Assembly (NCBI RefSeq): GCF_038624605.1
Contig: NZ_CP152020.1
Location: 1,481,312 to 1,545,311, forward strand
Length of the DNA: 64,000 bases
Reading direction: 5' to 3'
Source: Psychrobacillus sp. FSL K6-4046
GTDB taxonomy: Bacteria; Bacillota; Bacilli; Bacillales_A; Planococcaceae
This document shows, one piece after another, positions 6,740 through 15,480 of this stretch. Both the position numbers and the translations under genes were made by a program. The notes beneath the pieces are model-generated. The model saw nothing but the letters and a program-made list of their open reading frames with translations. It did no database searches and had not been told where the DNA came from. Position 1 is the stretch's first letter. Each line of letters begins with the position of its first letter.

Positions 6740-8269
6740 ATGAATAAAAGGTATTTTAAAGCCTTTATTGCTGTGTTACTTACGTTTACCTTATTCTTTA
6801 CAAGTATCGAAACAGGAAGTGCGGTGAGTACAATCTCTCCTAAGGTTGAAATGAGAGCTTCATGGATTTCTACTGTTGCAAATATAGACTTGAAGCCAGG
6901 TATGGATGAAGCTGCTTATACATCATGGGCTCGCTCTACCATCAAAGAGTTAGAACGAAAAAATTTTAATACAGTTGTTTTTCAAGTTAAACCAACTGCA
7001 GATGCATTATATCCATCTGAGTTAGCACCTTGGTCACGTTATATTACAGGTAGTAAACAAGGGACAAACCCAGGTTACGACCCGTTGCAAATTATGCTAG
7101 ATACTGCACATGAACATGGTATGGAGTTACATGCTTGGATCAATCCTTACCGAGTTACGATGGCTAATCAAAAACTAGAGGAACTAGCACCAAATAATAT
7201 AGCTTCTATTCATCCAGAATGGGTAGTAAAGCATGGGACTCAATATTACTTAAATCCAGGAATTCCGGGAGTTCAAAATTATTTAATTGACGCTGTAAAA
7301 GAACTAGTTACAAATTATGACGTGGATGCGGTTCACATGGATGATTATTTCTATCCAGGAGTTAATTTTGATGACGCTGCAACCTACGCACAGTATGGTG
7401 CTGACTTTAACGACATCGGTGACTGGAGACGTAATAACGTCAATGAACTAGTTCAACATATTAATAGTAACATCAAACAAATTAAGCCTTGGGTACAATT
7501 TGGTATTTCTCCATCAGGAATTTGGAGAAATAGTAAGGACGATCCGAATGGAAGCGAAACAAATGGATCTGCTCATTATGACTCACTTTTTGCAGACAGC
7601 AGAAAGTGGATTCAATCAGGGTATATAGACTATATTACACCGCAAGTATACTGGTCTCGTCAGTTGGCTATAGCAAACTATTCGGTGCTTCTAGAGTGGT
7701 GGAGCAGACAAACAGAAGGATATCCGATAAATCTTTACATTGGAATGGCAGATTACAAAGTTAATGCTAACTTTGATACAGCGTGGGACAATCCGTATGA
7801 ATTACCAGAGCAAATTTTGGACAACCGTATAAATGGAAAGACGATGGGCCAAATGCATTTTACTCTCCGGGATATCCTTGCAAATAAGCTTGGCTATGCT
7901 GATATAGTAGAAAATGAAATTTATCAGACAAAATCCTTAACCCCTCCTACTCCATGGAACGGAGCAGAAGAACCTAAAAAACCTATACTAGTTACTGCTA
8001 AAAATGATGGGAACTCTGTTCAAATTTCAATCGACAATAAGAAGCGGAAAGATGCTAGGAAATATGTGATTTACCGCTTCGAGGGTAATAAAGCAGGGGA
8101 TTACAGTAATCCCCAAAATATAGTAGGAGTTGTTTTTGATCAAGATGGCTTTGCCACTTTCCAAGATAAAAAAGTGGATCCGAATAAGCGATACACTTAT
8201 GGTGTAACATCTATTTCTTACACAGGGATGGAAAGCAAGAATGCCGAGGAAACAAAAACCAAAAAGTAA
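6740..8269 (+). CDS. yngK: secreted GHL10 (DUF187, YngK-type) glycosidase
   Basis: A 509-residue exported protein. The signal peptide MNKRYFKAFIAVLLTFTLFF... spans roughly residues 1-29. The mature part opens with MRASWISTVANIDL, the start of a TIM-barrel glycosyl-hydrolase-like 10 domain, with HAWINPYR, AVHMDDYFYPG and FGISPSGIWRN motifs of the family. A fibronectin-III/Ig-like tail occupies about residues 415-509. The length equals that of B. subtilis YngK (~510). The E. coli GHL10 member DigH acts on denuded peptidoglycan glycan strands, so a cell-wall role is plausible. The gene lies directly upstream of the MurNAc/GlcNAc salvage cluster, separated only by an IS element. SD: GGAGGAAAAG just before the ATG. 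The family is certain; the substrate is inferred. Confidence 0.88.
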   Translation: MNKRYFKAFIAVLLTFTLFFTSIETGSAVSTISPKVEMRASWISTVANIDLKPGMDEAAYTSWARSTIKELERKNFNTVVFQVKPTADALYPSELAPWSRYITGSKQGTNPGYDPLQIMLDTAHEHGMELHAWINPYRVTMANQKLEELAPNNIASIHPEWVVKHGTQYYLNPGIPGVQNYLIDAVKELVTNYDVDAVHMDDYFYPGVNFDDAATYAQYGADFNDIGDWRRNNVNELVQHINSNIKQIKPWVQFGISPSGIWRNSKDDPNGSETNGSAHYDSLFADSRKWIQSGYIDYITPQVYWSRQLAIANYSVLLEWWSRQTEGYPINLYIGMADYKVNANFDTAWDNPYELPEQILDNRINGKTMGQMHFTLRDILANKLGYADIVENEIYQTKSLTPPTPWNGAEEPKKPILVTAKNDGNSVQISIDNKKRKDARKYVIYRFEGNKAGDYSNPQNIVGVVFDQDGFATFQDKKVDPNKRYTYGVTSISYTGMESKNAEETKTKK

Positions 8270-8277
8270 GCTATTCA

Positions 8278-8306
8278 AAACCTGAAGCCGTTTAGGCTTC
8301 AGGTTT
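8278..8306 (+). terminator. terminator of GHL10 gene, left copy of 29-bp target duplication
   Basis: AAACCTGAAGCC-GTTTA-GGCTTCAGGTTT, a perfect 12-bp stem with a 5-nt loop. The identical 29 bp recurs at 10014-10042 on the other side of the IS element, so this is the left copy of a target-site duplication spanning an entire intrinsic terminator. Here the T-run is interrupted by the IS end. Confidence 0.9.
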
Positions 8307-8318
8307 CAGAGTGTAGAC

Positions 8319-8355
8319 AAAAGGGTTGGAAATCGAAACGATTTCCAACCCTTTT
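8319..8355. terminator. bidirectional hairpin at left end of the IS
   Basis: AAAAGGGTTGGAAATCG pairs perfectly with CGATTTCCAACCCTTTT around an AAA loop. The flanking A and T runs allow termination in both directions: of the transposase transcript, and of read-through from the GHL10 gene. Confidence 0.8.
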
Positions 8356-8414
8356 GCTATTATCACAGTTTACATTCTGGAAAAAGAGCTAATTCAACTC
8401 TCGATTTTTTTGTT

Positions 8415-9773
8415 TTACGCCATTTTTGGCATTTTCCAGGTCCAGCTGGCCAACTTCTTAAGATTTAAGGCAGCAAAAGTTAGCATCGCCTGCATGGACA
8501 ATTTTTTAAGACCCTTTAAGGTTGTCCATCGCATACCATGCTTTTCTTTGGCATCGGCAAAGACACGCTCGATCGTCTCTTTACGCTTCCCATAAATTTC
8601 TTTCATTTCATAGTTATGACGTAAGTCCTCAGCTACATCCAAATAATCTTGCCAGATATGACGTTGAATCATCTTTTGTTTATTCTTACTCTGCGTGCAT
8701 TGGTCAATCACTGGACACGTGGCACAAATAGAAGGAGTTGAGGCATACTGGCGATAACCTTCCTTCGTTGTTGTTCGGTAGTTAAGAACCTGTCCTTCGG
8801 GACAGAGATAGCAGTCATAATGTTCGTCATAAACATACTCGTGTTTTTTAAAGAAGTCTTCTTTTGTCATTGGTCGTTTGTACGGAAGTGCAGGAAGGAC
8901 ATGATTCTCTAAAAGGAAATTCGCAATAGCTGGTGTCTTGTAGGCTGCATCAGCGGCAACAACGACTGGGCGTCCCACCCGGTCGATGACCTTCTGAACC
9001 AGTGGTTCAAGCATATGGCTGTCGTGAACATTTCCAGGTGTGACAATGTTTGCAAGCACAAAACCCTTCTCGTCTGTTGCAGCATGAAAAGAATAGGCGA
9101 ACTGCTTTGTCCGTTCATCTTTTACGTAGTAACCACTTTCAGGATCTGTTGTCGATTCCTTAATCTCCTTGTACTCTTCCTTTTCAAACTTTTCAGGTGG
9201 GAATGGTTTCTTCCCATGCTTTTCCCGGTCGAGGTTGAGCTCCTCCTGGAGCCTCTTTTCATAAGCCCGCGTCTCTTTACGAACAACCTTCTTCTCAAAC
9301 TTTCTCTTATTCGCACTAGCTTTCACATGGGTCGAATCAATAAAGACATGATCCGGGCTTAGGAGCCCACGATCTGCGACCTCCTTTAATACTCTGTAGA
9401 AAATCTGCTCAAATAGATCTGTGTCTGCAAAACGACGGACATAGTTTTTCCCGAAAGTTGAGAAATGGGGAACCTCGGTATGGAAACCAAAGCCTAGAAA
9501 CCATCGGTATGCCATGTTGGTTTCAATCTCTTTAATGGTTTGGCGCATGGACCGTATACCAAAGGTATATTGGATAAAAGTCATCTTGATAAGTACCACT
9601 GGGTCGATACTAGGTCTCCCTATTGTCGAATAAAGATTTTCAACCAATGGATAGATAAAGGAAAAATCAATTGCCTCATCTAACTTACGAACAAGGTGGT
9701 CTTGTGGTACCAACTGTTCAATAGTCAAGATTTCTAATTGTTCGCGTTCATTGGTTTGATTTTTCGTCATCAT
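8415..9773 (-). CDS. IS1182-family DDE transposase
   Basis: A 452-residue transposase. The N-terminal domain reads LVPQDHLVRKLDEAIDFSFI... and IGRPSIDPVVLIKMTFIQYT, both typical of IS1182/DUF772 proteins. DDE residues are likely the Asp in DHVFIDSTHVKAS, the Asp in VVVAADAAYKT and the Glu in ETIERVFADAKEKHG. A C-x5-C-type cysteine cluster (CPEGQVLNY...CATCPVIDQC) precedes the last acidic residue. The open frame begins at 9791, but GAGGTG lies inside its first codons with good spacing to ATG 9773 (MMTKNQTNER), so that start is preferred. The frame is intact. It catalyses movement of the surrounding element. Confidence 0.95.
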   Translation of the reverse strand: MMTKNQTNEREQLEILTIEQLVPQDHLVRKLDEAIDFSFIYPLVENLYSTIGRPSIDPVVLIKMTFIQYTFGIRSMRQTIKEIETNMAYRWFLGFGFHTEVPHFSTFGKNYVRRFADTDLFEQIFYRVLKEVADRGLLSPDHVFIDSTHVKASANKRKFEKKVVRKETRAYEKRLQEELNLDREKHGKKPFPPEKFEKEEYKEIKESTTDPESGYYVKDERTKQFAYSFHAATDEKGFVLANIVTPGNVHDSHMLEPLVQKVIDRVGRPVVVAADAAYKTPAIANFLLENHVLPALPYKRPMTKEDFFKKHEYVYDEHYDCYLCPEGQVLNYRTTTKEGYRQYASTPSICATCPVIDQCTQSKNKQKMIQRHIWQDYLDVAEDLRHNYEMKEIYGKRKETIERVFADAKEKHGMRWTTLKGLKKLSMQAMLTFAALNLKKLASWTWKMPKMA

Positions 9774-9806
9774 ATCCATCACCTCATTCATTTTTTAGAA
9801 GGCCCC

Positions 9807-9933
9807 GTTGATTGGAGCGAAGAACGGCGACTCCAGCGGGAACAGCGCGAGCTGAAGACCCTGGACTGAGCGCAGCGAGGGAAGCGGCTGAAGCCGTGCC
9901 CGCGGAAAGCGTCCGTTCGTAGCGGAAATCAAC
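9807..9933. repeat. GC-rich palindromic repeat inside the IS
   Basis: It starts GTTGATTGGAGCG and ends GCGGAAATCAAC, so the ends are inverted. Internally it has CGGCGACTCCAGCGGGAAC near one end and CGCGGAAAGCGTCCG near the other. These segments match the core of the dispersed repeats at 4950-5070, 24790-24935 and 31375-31530, while the middle differs. Palindromes of this design are common in Bacillales intergenic DNA; here one is carried by an IS, upstream of its transposase gene. Confidence 0.8.
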
Positions 9934-10013
9934 TCTTCCTCGCGTTACTTCTATTTTAAAAGAAAAAAGACTGTAGGCAAACTCCAAAATTTTTGGAGTT
10001 TGTCTACAGTCTG

Positions 10014-10045
10014 AAACCTGAAGCCGTTTAGGCTTCAGGTTTTTT
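10014..10045 (+). terminator. right copy of duplicated terminator
   Basis: The same 29-bp palindrome as 8278-8306, here followed by its original run of T (10040-10045). It still works as a terminator sequence and marks the right target-site duplicate of the IS1182 insertion. Confidence 0.9.
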
Positions 10046-10164
10046 ATATGGATGAAATCTATCTTTATAAAAACATTAATTGAAATAATAAAACGAAAAT
10101 AATTATAAATTTCAAAAATTATGTTTCATTTTCAAAATAAATATGATATGTTATTTAATATTCA

Positions 10165-10181
10165 GACTTTATAGAAAAGTC
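10165..10181. promoter_or_regulatory. palindrome upstream of nagZ, possible operator
   Basis: GACTTT-ATAGA-AAAGTC is a perfect 6-bp inverted repeat 52 nt before the nagZ start, in an AT-rich promoter region. It is the best candidate operator for the RpiR-type regulator encoded at 20260. No sequence-specific knowledge supports this beyond position and symmetry. Confidence 0.25.
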
Positions 10182-10232
10182 GTTGTTGTGAGAACTGTTT
10201 TTTTAATTGATTAATATAAAGAAGGTGTTTAT

Positions 10233-11828
10233 TTGAGTCAACGGGTTGCATCTATTCAAGTCGGACAATTAATGGTTGTAGGATTTAAAGGGAAAATTGC
10301 ACCAGAGGGTATCATTGACCTGATCCATCGACACCGAATTGGTGGAATTATATTGTTTAGTCATAATGTTGGTACACCTCAGGAGCTCTTAAGTTTAACC
10401 TCTTCTCTTCAACGCGAAGCACAAAAAGCAGGCTATGAATATCCTCTTCTGATTTGCCTGGATCAAGAGAATGGGGTAGTACGTAGATTGGGAAAAGGGG
10501 CAACTACATTTCCTGGAGCAATGTCCATTGGAGCTACGGCAAACTCAGAAAATGCTTTTGATATAAGCCTTGCCACTGGAAAAGAGCTAAAAGAGTTAGG
10601 GGTTAATTGGAATTTAGCACCTGTACTAGATGTAAATAATAACCCGGATAATCCGGTTATTGGGGTTCGATCCTTCGGAGAAAATCCACATTTAGTAGCT
10701 GAATTTGGGAAAAATGCAATGAAGGGCTTGCAAAATGCAGGAGTGATCACTACATTAAAGCATTTTCCAGGTCATGGTGATTCAAATGTAGATTCCCATT
10801 TATCCCTTCCAGTGATAGGTCATACAAGAGCAAGGTTAGATGAAGTAGAGCTTGTACCATTCCAAGCTTGCATTGCCGAAGGGGCAGATACTATTATGTC
10901 TGCTCATGTTTATTTTCCTGCAATTGAGGACAGAGAAAATGTCCCTGCTACTTTGTCCAAAAAAGTAATTAGTGGGCTGTTGAGAGAGGAACTTGGATTT
11001 GACGGTGTGGTCACAACAGATTGTCTGGAAATGAAGGCAATTTCAGAAACAATTGGTACTGAAAAAGGTGCCGTTGAGGCCCTTAATGCAGGTGTAGACT
11101 TAGTAATGGTCTCACATACACATGAAGTTCAGCTACGTACGATAAAGGAATTAGAGCTAGCCTTAGCTCAGGGTGTATTACAAGAAGAGAGCTTAAAGGC
11201 TTCCCTTAATCGCATTAATAAACTGAAGGGAAAATATTTGTCATGGGAAAACACTCCCTTCCATTCCGAGTTTGTTTCACTTGGTAGTGAAGAACACAAA
11301 AATATAGCTGAGAAGGTATTTCAAGAGAGCGTTACAATCGTGAAAAATGAGGGCCTGCTCCCTTTACAGATGGATCAAAATATATTAGTCATTAATCCAC
11401 CTAACCAAACTATTTATGGTGTTGAGGATGTAAAAGAAATAAAAACAACACTAAGTGATGCAATGAAGGAATTTAGTAATCAAGTAGAGGCTTATGATTT
11501 ACCGACATCATTCACTCTTAAGGAAATGGATTTACTCATTCAAAGGGCAAAGGAATTTGATGTAATTGTTATTGGTACTCTATCTGTATCGGCTACTAGC
11601 TATGAGATAGAGTTGTTTAATAGACTTTTGAAATTAGGTATTCCGGTTGTTGGAGTAGCCATGAGAAATCCGTATGATTTAAGGTTTTTCCCGGATGTAA
11701 CGGCATATTTAGCAACCTATGAATTTACTTATCTTGCATTAAGAACCGCAGCTCAAGCGATATTTGGAAAAGTCTCGGTTAGTGGAAAACTTCCAGTAAC
11801 TTTACTTGAAACAAAGACAACATTTTAG
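10233..11828 (+). CDS. nagZ: cytoplasmic GH3 beta-N-acetylglucosaminidase NagZ
   Basis: NagZ removes non-reducing GlcNAc from GlcNAc-MurNAc or muropeptides. The 531-residue protein starts at TTG 10233 (SD GAAGGTG) and begins directly with MSQRVASIQVGQLMVVGFKG, without signal peptide or lipobox, so it is cytosolic. The catalytic His/Asp loop KHFPGHGDSNVDSHLSLP (about residues 176-193) and the nucleophile Asp in GVVTTDCLEMKAI (about 262) are present, followed by a second GH3 C-terminal domain. B. subtilis NagZ is exported and larger (~640 residues). It is the first gene of the salvage cluster. Loss of the export signal implies that GlcNAc-containing saccharides are imported intact before cleavage. 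Confidence 0.93.
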   Translation: MSQRVASIQVGQLMVVGFKGKIAPEGIIDLIHRHRIGGIILFSHNVGTPQELLSLTSSLQREAQKAGYEYPLLICLDQENGVVRRLGKGATTFPGAMSIGATANSENAFDISLATGKELKELGVNWNLAPVLDVNNNPDNPVIGVRSFGENPHLVAEFGKNAMKGLQNAGVITTLKHFPGHGDSNVDSHLSLPVIGHTRARLDEVELVPFQACIAEGADTIMSAHVYFPAIEDRENVPATLSKKVISGLLREELGFDGVVTTDCLEMKAISETIGTEKGAVEALNAGVDLVMVSHTHEVQLRTIKELELALAQGVLQEESLKASLNRINKLKGKYLSWENTPFHSEFVSLGSEEHKNIAEKVFQESVTIVKNEGLLPLQMDQNILVINPPNQTIYGVEDVKEIKTTLSDAMKEFSNQVEAYDLPTSFTLKEMDLLIQRAKEFDVIVIGTLSVSATSYEIELFNRLLKLGIPVVGVAMRNPYDLRFFPDVTAYLATYEFTYLALRTAAQAIFGKVSVSGKLPVTLLETKTTF

Positions 11829-11930
11829 GGGGTGAGGGATACATAAGCAGGGAGGGAAGAAGTGTTTACAAGAATAGTTTGTTTTGTTTCATAGCAATGA
11901 CTATTTTAAAAAAACTAGGGGGTATTACAA

Positions 11931-13532
11931 ATGAGAGGTAAAAAGATAATTTCGTTAGCACTTATAGCCGCATTAGCCTTAGCAGCATGTTCGGATGATG
12001 AAGCAAAAGGCACTGTAGAACCAGATAGCAAAAATTTTAACAAAACAGGAATGCCCATTGTAAACGAAACAATTAAGTTGGACATTTTTGCAGGTAAGTC
12101 AGCTACTACGGCTGATGATTGGAATGACGTTCTAATACTTAATGAATATGAAAAAATGTCAAATATAGATATTACCTGGCAGCAGGTACCAGCCGATGGA
12201 TTACAAGAAAAACGAAATCTTGCTTTAGCTAGTGGAACATTGCCTGATGTTTTTTATGCGGCAACTATTCCAGTAGGGGATTTACAGAAATACGGCCAAC
12301 AAGGCACATTTATTCCATTAAACGACTTAATAGAGGATTATGCACCTAATCTAAGTAAAGTGTTAGAAGCAAATCCTGAAATTAAGAAAGGGCTTACTTT
12401 CCCAGATGGGAATATTTATTCGTTCCCTACTATTTATTCACCAGAGTTCACGTCTCTATTAATAGGTGCTAAGCCTTGGATTAAACAAGATTGGTTAGAT
12501 CAATTAGGTATGAAAAATCCTGAGAATTTAGATGAGCTATATGCTTACTTGAAGGCAGTAAAAGAAACTGACCTGAATGGAAATGGAAAAAATGACGAGA
12601 TTCCTTTAAGTAGTGTTTCTATGACTCGTATACTACATTGGATTTCCGGAGCATTCGGTGTACAAAACAAAGGATCTCTTCATACTTTACTTGATACGGA
12701 TTCTGCTGGTGAGCTTCGTTTCTTCCCAACGGCTCCAGAGTATAAAGAAATGTTAGAGTATATGCATAAATTATATTCAGAAGGCTTAATCGATCAAGGT
12801 ATTTACTCCATTGACGTTCCTAAATATTTGGCTGCTGCAGCTGAGGAGTTGTATGGAGCTACTCAATTCTACAACCCTGTTGAACTCTTTGGAGAAGAAA
12901 TCGGTAAGGACTATGTGGTAGGAAATGCACTTGCTGGCCCAAGTGGGGAAAAATTATACACAGGAATTACCTCTCCATTAAGAGACTTAGGAAACTTTGC
13001 TATTACGAGTGAAAATAAATACCCTGCTGAAACGGTAAGATGGTTAGATCATTTCTACAGTGATGAGGGAGCTTTGATGTTCTTCATGGGAATTGAAGGA
13101 GAAACTTTTGAACAAACAGCAGATGGACCGAAGCTATTAGATAAAATCACAAATAGTAAAGACGGACTTACGATGACACAAGAACTAGCTAAATATTTAA
13201 TCAATCCAGGTGGAAATCATCCAGTAATGATTACAGATGATTACTTCACTGGTTCAGAGAATGCACCAGGTGATAAAGAGGCTACGAAAGAGCTTGAACC
13301 ATATTTAATAGATGAAGTATGGCCTAACTTTACCTATACTGCAGAGGAAAATGATCGAGTATCAGTTTTAAAAGCAGATATTGATAAATACGTACAAGAA
13401 ATGCAAGCGAAATTTATAACAGGAGAAACTCCTTTAACTGAATGGGACTCTTATGTGGGAACCATTGAAAAAATGGGATTAAAGGACTTCATGGAGCTTC
13501 AACAAAAGGCGTATGAAAGATACAAAGATTAA
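11931..13532 (+). CDS. ABC-importer substrate-binding lipoprotein (LplA-like)
   Basis: A 533-residue extracellular sugar-binding protein. The N-terminus MRGKKIISLALIAALALAAC is a lipoprotein signal with lipobox LAAC and lipidated Cys20. The mature protein has the family-1 solute-binding fold typical of the long LplA/YtcQ-type proteins (WKDYLDE-like repeats, ELYAYLKAVKETDLNGNGKNDEIPL with the DxNGNGxxDE loop). It is anchored outside the membrane and delivers substrate to the two permeases downstream. Placement between nagZ and namZ suggests a peptidoglycan-derived saccharide as ligand, but specificity cannot be read from the sequence. SD: AGGGGG before ATG 11931. A large stem-loop follows the gene. 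Confidence 0.9.
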   Translation: MRGKKIISLALIAALALAACSDDEAKGTVEPDSKNFNKTGMPIVNETIKLDIFAGKSATTADDWNDVLILNEYEKMSNIDITWQQVPADGLQEKRNLALASGTLPDVFYAATIPVGDLQKYGQQGTFIPLNDLIEDYAPNLSKVLEANPEIKKGLTFPDGNIYSFPTIYSPEFTSLLIGAKPWIKQDWLDQLGMKNPENLDELYAYLKAVKETDLNGNGKNDEIPLSSVSMTRILHWISGAFGVQNKGSLHTLLDTDSAGELRFFPTAPEYKEMLEYMHKLYSEGLIDQGIYSIDVPKYLAAAAEELYGATQFYNPVELFGEEIGKDYVVGNALAGPSGEKLYTGITSPLRDLGNFAITSENKYPAETVRWLDHFYSDEGALMFFMGIEGETFEQTADGPKLLDKITNSKDGLTMTQELAKYLINPGGNHPVMITDDYFTGSENAPGDKEATKELEPYLIDEVWPNFTYTAEENDRVSVLKADIDKYVQEMQAKFITGETPLTEWDSYVGTIEKMGLKDFMELQQKAYERYKD

Positions 13533-13545
13533 TAAATGAGTTGCT

Positions 13546-13589
13546 TTCTAATTTGCAGAGGAAGTATCTTCCTCTGCAATATTAGAAAA
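13546..13589 (+). other. stem-loop between binding-protein and permease genes
   Basis: TTTCTAATTTGCAGAGGAAG (13546-13565) pairs with a complementary arm at 13569-13589 with one bulge. No T-run follows, so it is more likely an mRNA-stability or partial-termination element. Such elements commonly allow excess binding protein over permeases in ABC operons. Confidence 0.7.
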
Positions 13590-13611
13590 ACGGGGAGAAG
13601 GGGGTAAAAAT

Positions 13612-14568
13612 ATGCACATTAATGAAACAAAAGCAAAGCATGGGGTTGTTCCGAAAGTGAGTCGTTTTGCTAAAATTAAAAGAAATTTCCTAAAAAGCTG
13701 GCAGCTCTATGTTTTCTTACTTCCTGCGCTTTTATATTTTTTAATCTTTCACTATGTTCCTATGTATGGAGTACAAATAGCCTTTAAAAACTTTATGGCT
13801 AATCAAGGGATTTGGGGAAGTCCGTGGATTGGATTTGATCATTTTACGCGCTTTTTTGATTCATACTACTTTTGGAGATTAATAAAAAATACAATCATTC
13901 TTAGTCTATATCAATTGTTATTATTCCCTTTGCCAATTATTTTGGCCCTTTCATTAAACGAGCTGAAAAATGGTGCTTTTAAAAAATGGGCTCAAACACT
14001 TACATATGCTCCTCACTTTATATCCGTAGTTGTAGTTGTTGGGATGATTGTCATTTTCTTAGATCCTGCAAATGGTTTAGTCAATCAAATCATCACTCTC
14101 TTTGGCGGGGAAAAAATACGCTTTTTAGATGAGGCTAGTTGGTTTAGACATATATTTGTTTGGTCTGGGGTATGGCAAACATTAGGCTGGAGCTCCATAA
14201 TTTACTTAGCCGCATTAGCAGGCATTAATCCAGAACTACATGAGGCGGCAGAAGTAGACGGTGCATCCAAATTACAACGAATTCTACATATCAACATACC
14301 GGGTATTTTCCCAACCATTGTCGTTCTACTTATATTGAACATTGGTAGCTTTATGTCTGTAGGATTTGAAAAGGTTTTACTATTACAAAATAGCTTGAAC
14401 TCTGAAACCTCAGATGTCATACAAACCTATGTATATCAAGCTGGATTACTAGAAGGTCAATATAGTTTTGCAGCAGCTATTGGTTTATTTGACTCCATCA
14501 TTAACATAGCTTTACTAATAACCTTCAATTATGTTGCAAGAAAAACTAGCAATAACAGCTTATGGTAA
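13612..14568 (+). CDS. ABC sugar permease, LplB type
   Basis: A 318-residue inner-membrane permease with six predicted membrane segments and the cytoplasmic EAA loop ELHEAAEVDGASKLQRILHINIPGI (contacts the ATPase). The N-terminal FLLPALLYFLIFHYVPMYGVQIAFKNF is typical of LplB/YtcO-like partners of large LplA-type lipoproteins. It pairs with the next gene as a heterodimeric pore. SD GAAGGGGGT. No ATP-binding subunit is encoded anywhere in the cluster; Bacillales importers of this class use a shared MsmX-type ATPase encoded elsewhere. Confidence 0.92.
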   Translation: MHINETKAKHGVVPKVSRFAKIKRNFLKSWQLYVFLLPALLYFLIFHYVPMYGVQIAFKNFMANQGIWGSPWIGFDHFTRFFDSYYFWRLIKNTIILSLYQLLLFPLPIILALSLNELKNGAFKKWAQTLTYAPHFISVVVVVGMIVIFLDPANGLVNQIITLFGGEKIRFLDEASWFRHIFVWSGVWQTLGWSSIIYLAALAGINPELHEAAEVDGASKLQRILHINIPGIFPTIVVLLILNIGSFMSVGFEKVLLLQNSLNSETSDVIQTYVYQAGLLEGQYSFAAAIGLFDSIINIALLITFNYVARKTSNNSLW

Positions 14569-14580
14569 GGAGGGGTTCAA

Positions 14581-15471
14581 ATGAAAAAAGTTAGTTTGTC
14601 TGATAAAGGCTTTGACGTGCTAAACAAAATATTCTTAACGGTCATCGTCATTTTAATAGTTTATCCGCTTGTCTTCGTTATTAGTGCCTCCATAAGTGAT
14701 CCCTTAGCCGTAAGCTCAGGGAAAATGTGGTTATGGCCAGTCGATATTACATTTGAAGGTTATAGAAAAATATTACAAAATGACTCTATTTGGCTAGGGT
14801 ATCGCAATACCATTTTATATACCGCAGTAGGAACACTTCTCCATTTATTTGTTCTGTTGCCATGTGCTTATGCACTTTCTAGAAAAGAGTTAATGGGAAG
14901 TAAGTATATCTTATGGTTTGTTCTATTCACAATGATGTTCAGTGGTGGTTTAATTCCAACTTATTTAGTGATCAAAACGTTAGGAATGCTTGATACCATT
15001 TGGGCTATTGTAATACCTGGAGTGGTTGGGGCTTGGTCTATTTTAGTAGCGAGAACTTTCTTCCAAAGCAGTATTCCGGATCAGTTAGTAGAAGCGGCTA
15101 AAATTGACGGAGCATCTGATTTTTATATGTTTATCAAAATTGTATTACCACTATCATTGCCAATTATAGCGGTTATGGCATTGTTCCATGCAGTTGGCTT
15201 ATGGAATCAATATTTTAATGCGTTAATTTATCTGTCTGATCGGGATAAATATCCTCTTCAGCTCATTTTGAGGGAGATATTAGTAGTAAATCAGGCACAA
15301 TTAGGCGAAGGGTCTGGGGAACAAACGGAATCGCTCATCCAACAGGTGAGGACAGGTGGTCTTATTAAATATGCGGTCATCATCATTTCCTCTTTACCAT
15401 TACTAATTGTTTACCCGTTTTTACAACGATTCTTTGTCCAAGGCGTATTAATCGGTTCGATTAAAGAATAG
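14581..15471 (+). CDS. ABC sugar permease, LplC/YtcP type
   Basis: A 296-residue permease with six membrane segments and the EAA loop LVEAAKIDGASDFYMFIKIVLPLSLP. The FVISASISDPLAVSSGKMWLWP and GLWNQYFNALIYLSDRDKYPLQL segments are characteristic of LplC/YtcP/CarB-type proteins. It begins 12 nt after the first permease with an AAGGAGGGG site, so both are translated from one message and form the transmembrane channel. The gene is followed by a palindromic repeat at 15481-15599. Confidence 0.92.
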   Translation: MKKVSLSDKGFDVLNKIFLTVIVILIVYPLVFVISASISDPLAVSSGKMWLWPVDITFEGYRKILQNDSIWLGYRNTILYTAVGTLLHLFVLLPCAYALSRKELMGSKYILWFVLFTMMFSGGLIPTYLVIKTLGMLDTIWAIVIPGVVGAWSILVARTFFQSSIPDQLVEAAKIDGASDFYMFIKIVLPLSLPIIAVMALFHAVGLWNQYFNALIYLSDRDKYPLQLILREILVVNQAQLGEGSGEQTESLIQQVRTGGLIKYAVIIISSLPLLIVYPFLQRFFVQGVLIGSIKE

Positions 15472-15480
15472 CTTTTCGTG

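Larger units (their letters stand above)
8307..10013 (-). mobile_element. complete IS1182-family insertion sequence (1707 bp)
   Basis: It is bounded by 15-bp inverted repeats CAGAGTGTAGACAAA (8307-8321) and TTTGTCTACAGTCTG (9999-10013) with one mismatch, and flanked by identical 29-bp palindromic direct repeats (8278-8306, 10014-10042). It carries one intact transposase on the minus strand. The left end has a 17-bp perfect hairpin with A/T flanks (8319-8355), a bidirectional terminator. The right end has a 22-bp hairpin with one mismatch (9968-10012). Between transposase start and right end is a GC-rich palindrome (9807-9933) of a type also found as free-standing repeats elsewhere in the window. 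Intact frame, ends and duplication suggest recent, possibly active, insertion. Confidence 0.93.

Noticed and set aside
9015-9362. Plus-strand open frame of 115 codons inside the transposase gene
   Set aside because: It lies wholly antisense to an intact transposase and has no ribosome-binding site.
8307-10013. IS as part of a larger composite transposon
   Set aside because: No second copy of the IS and no cargo genes are seen in the window; the element has its own complete ends and target duplication.
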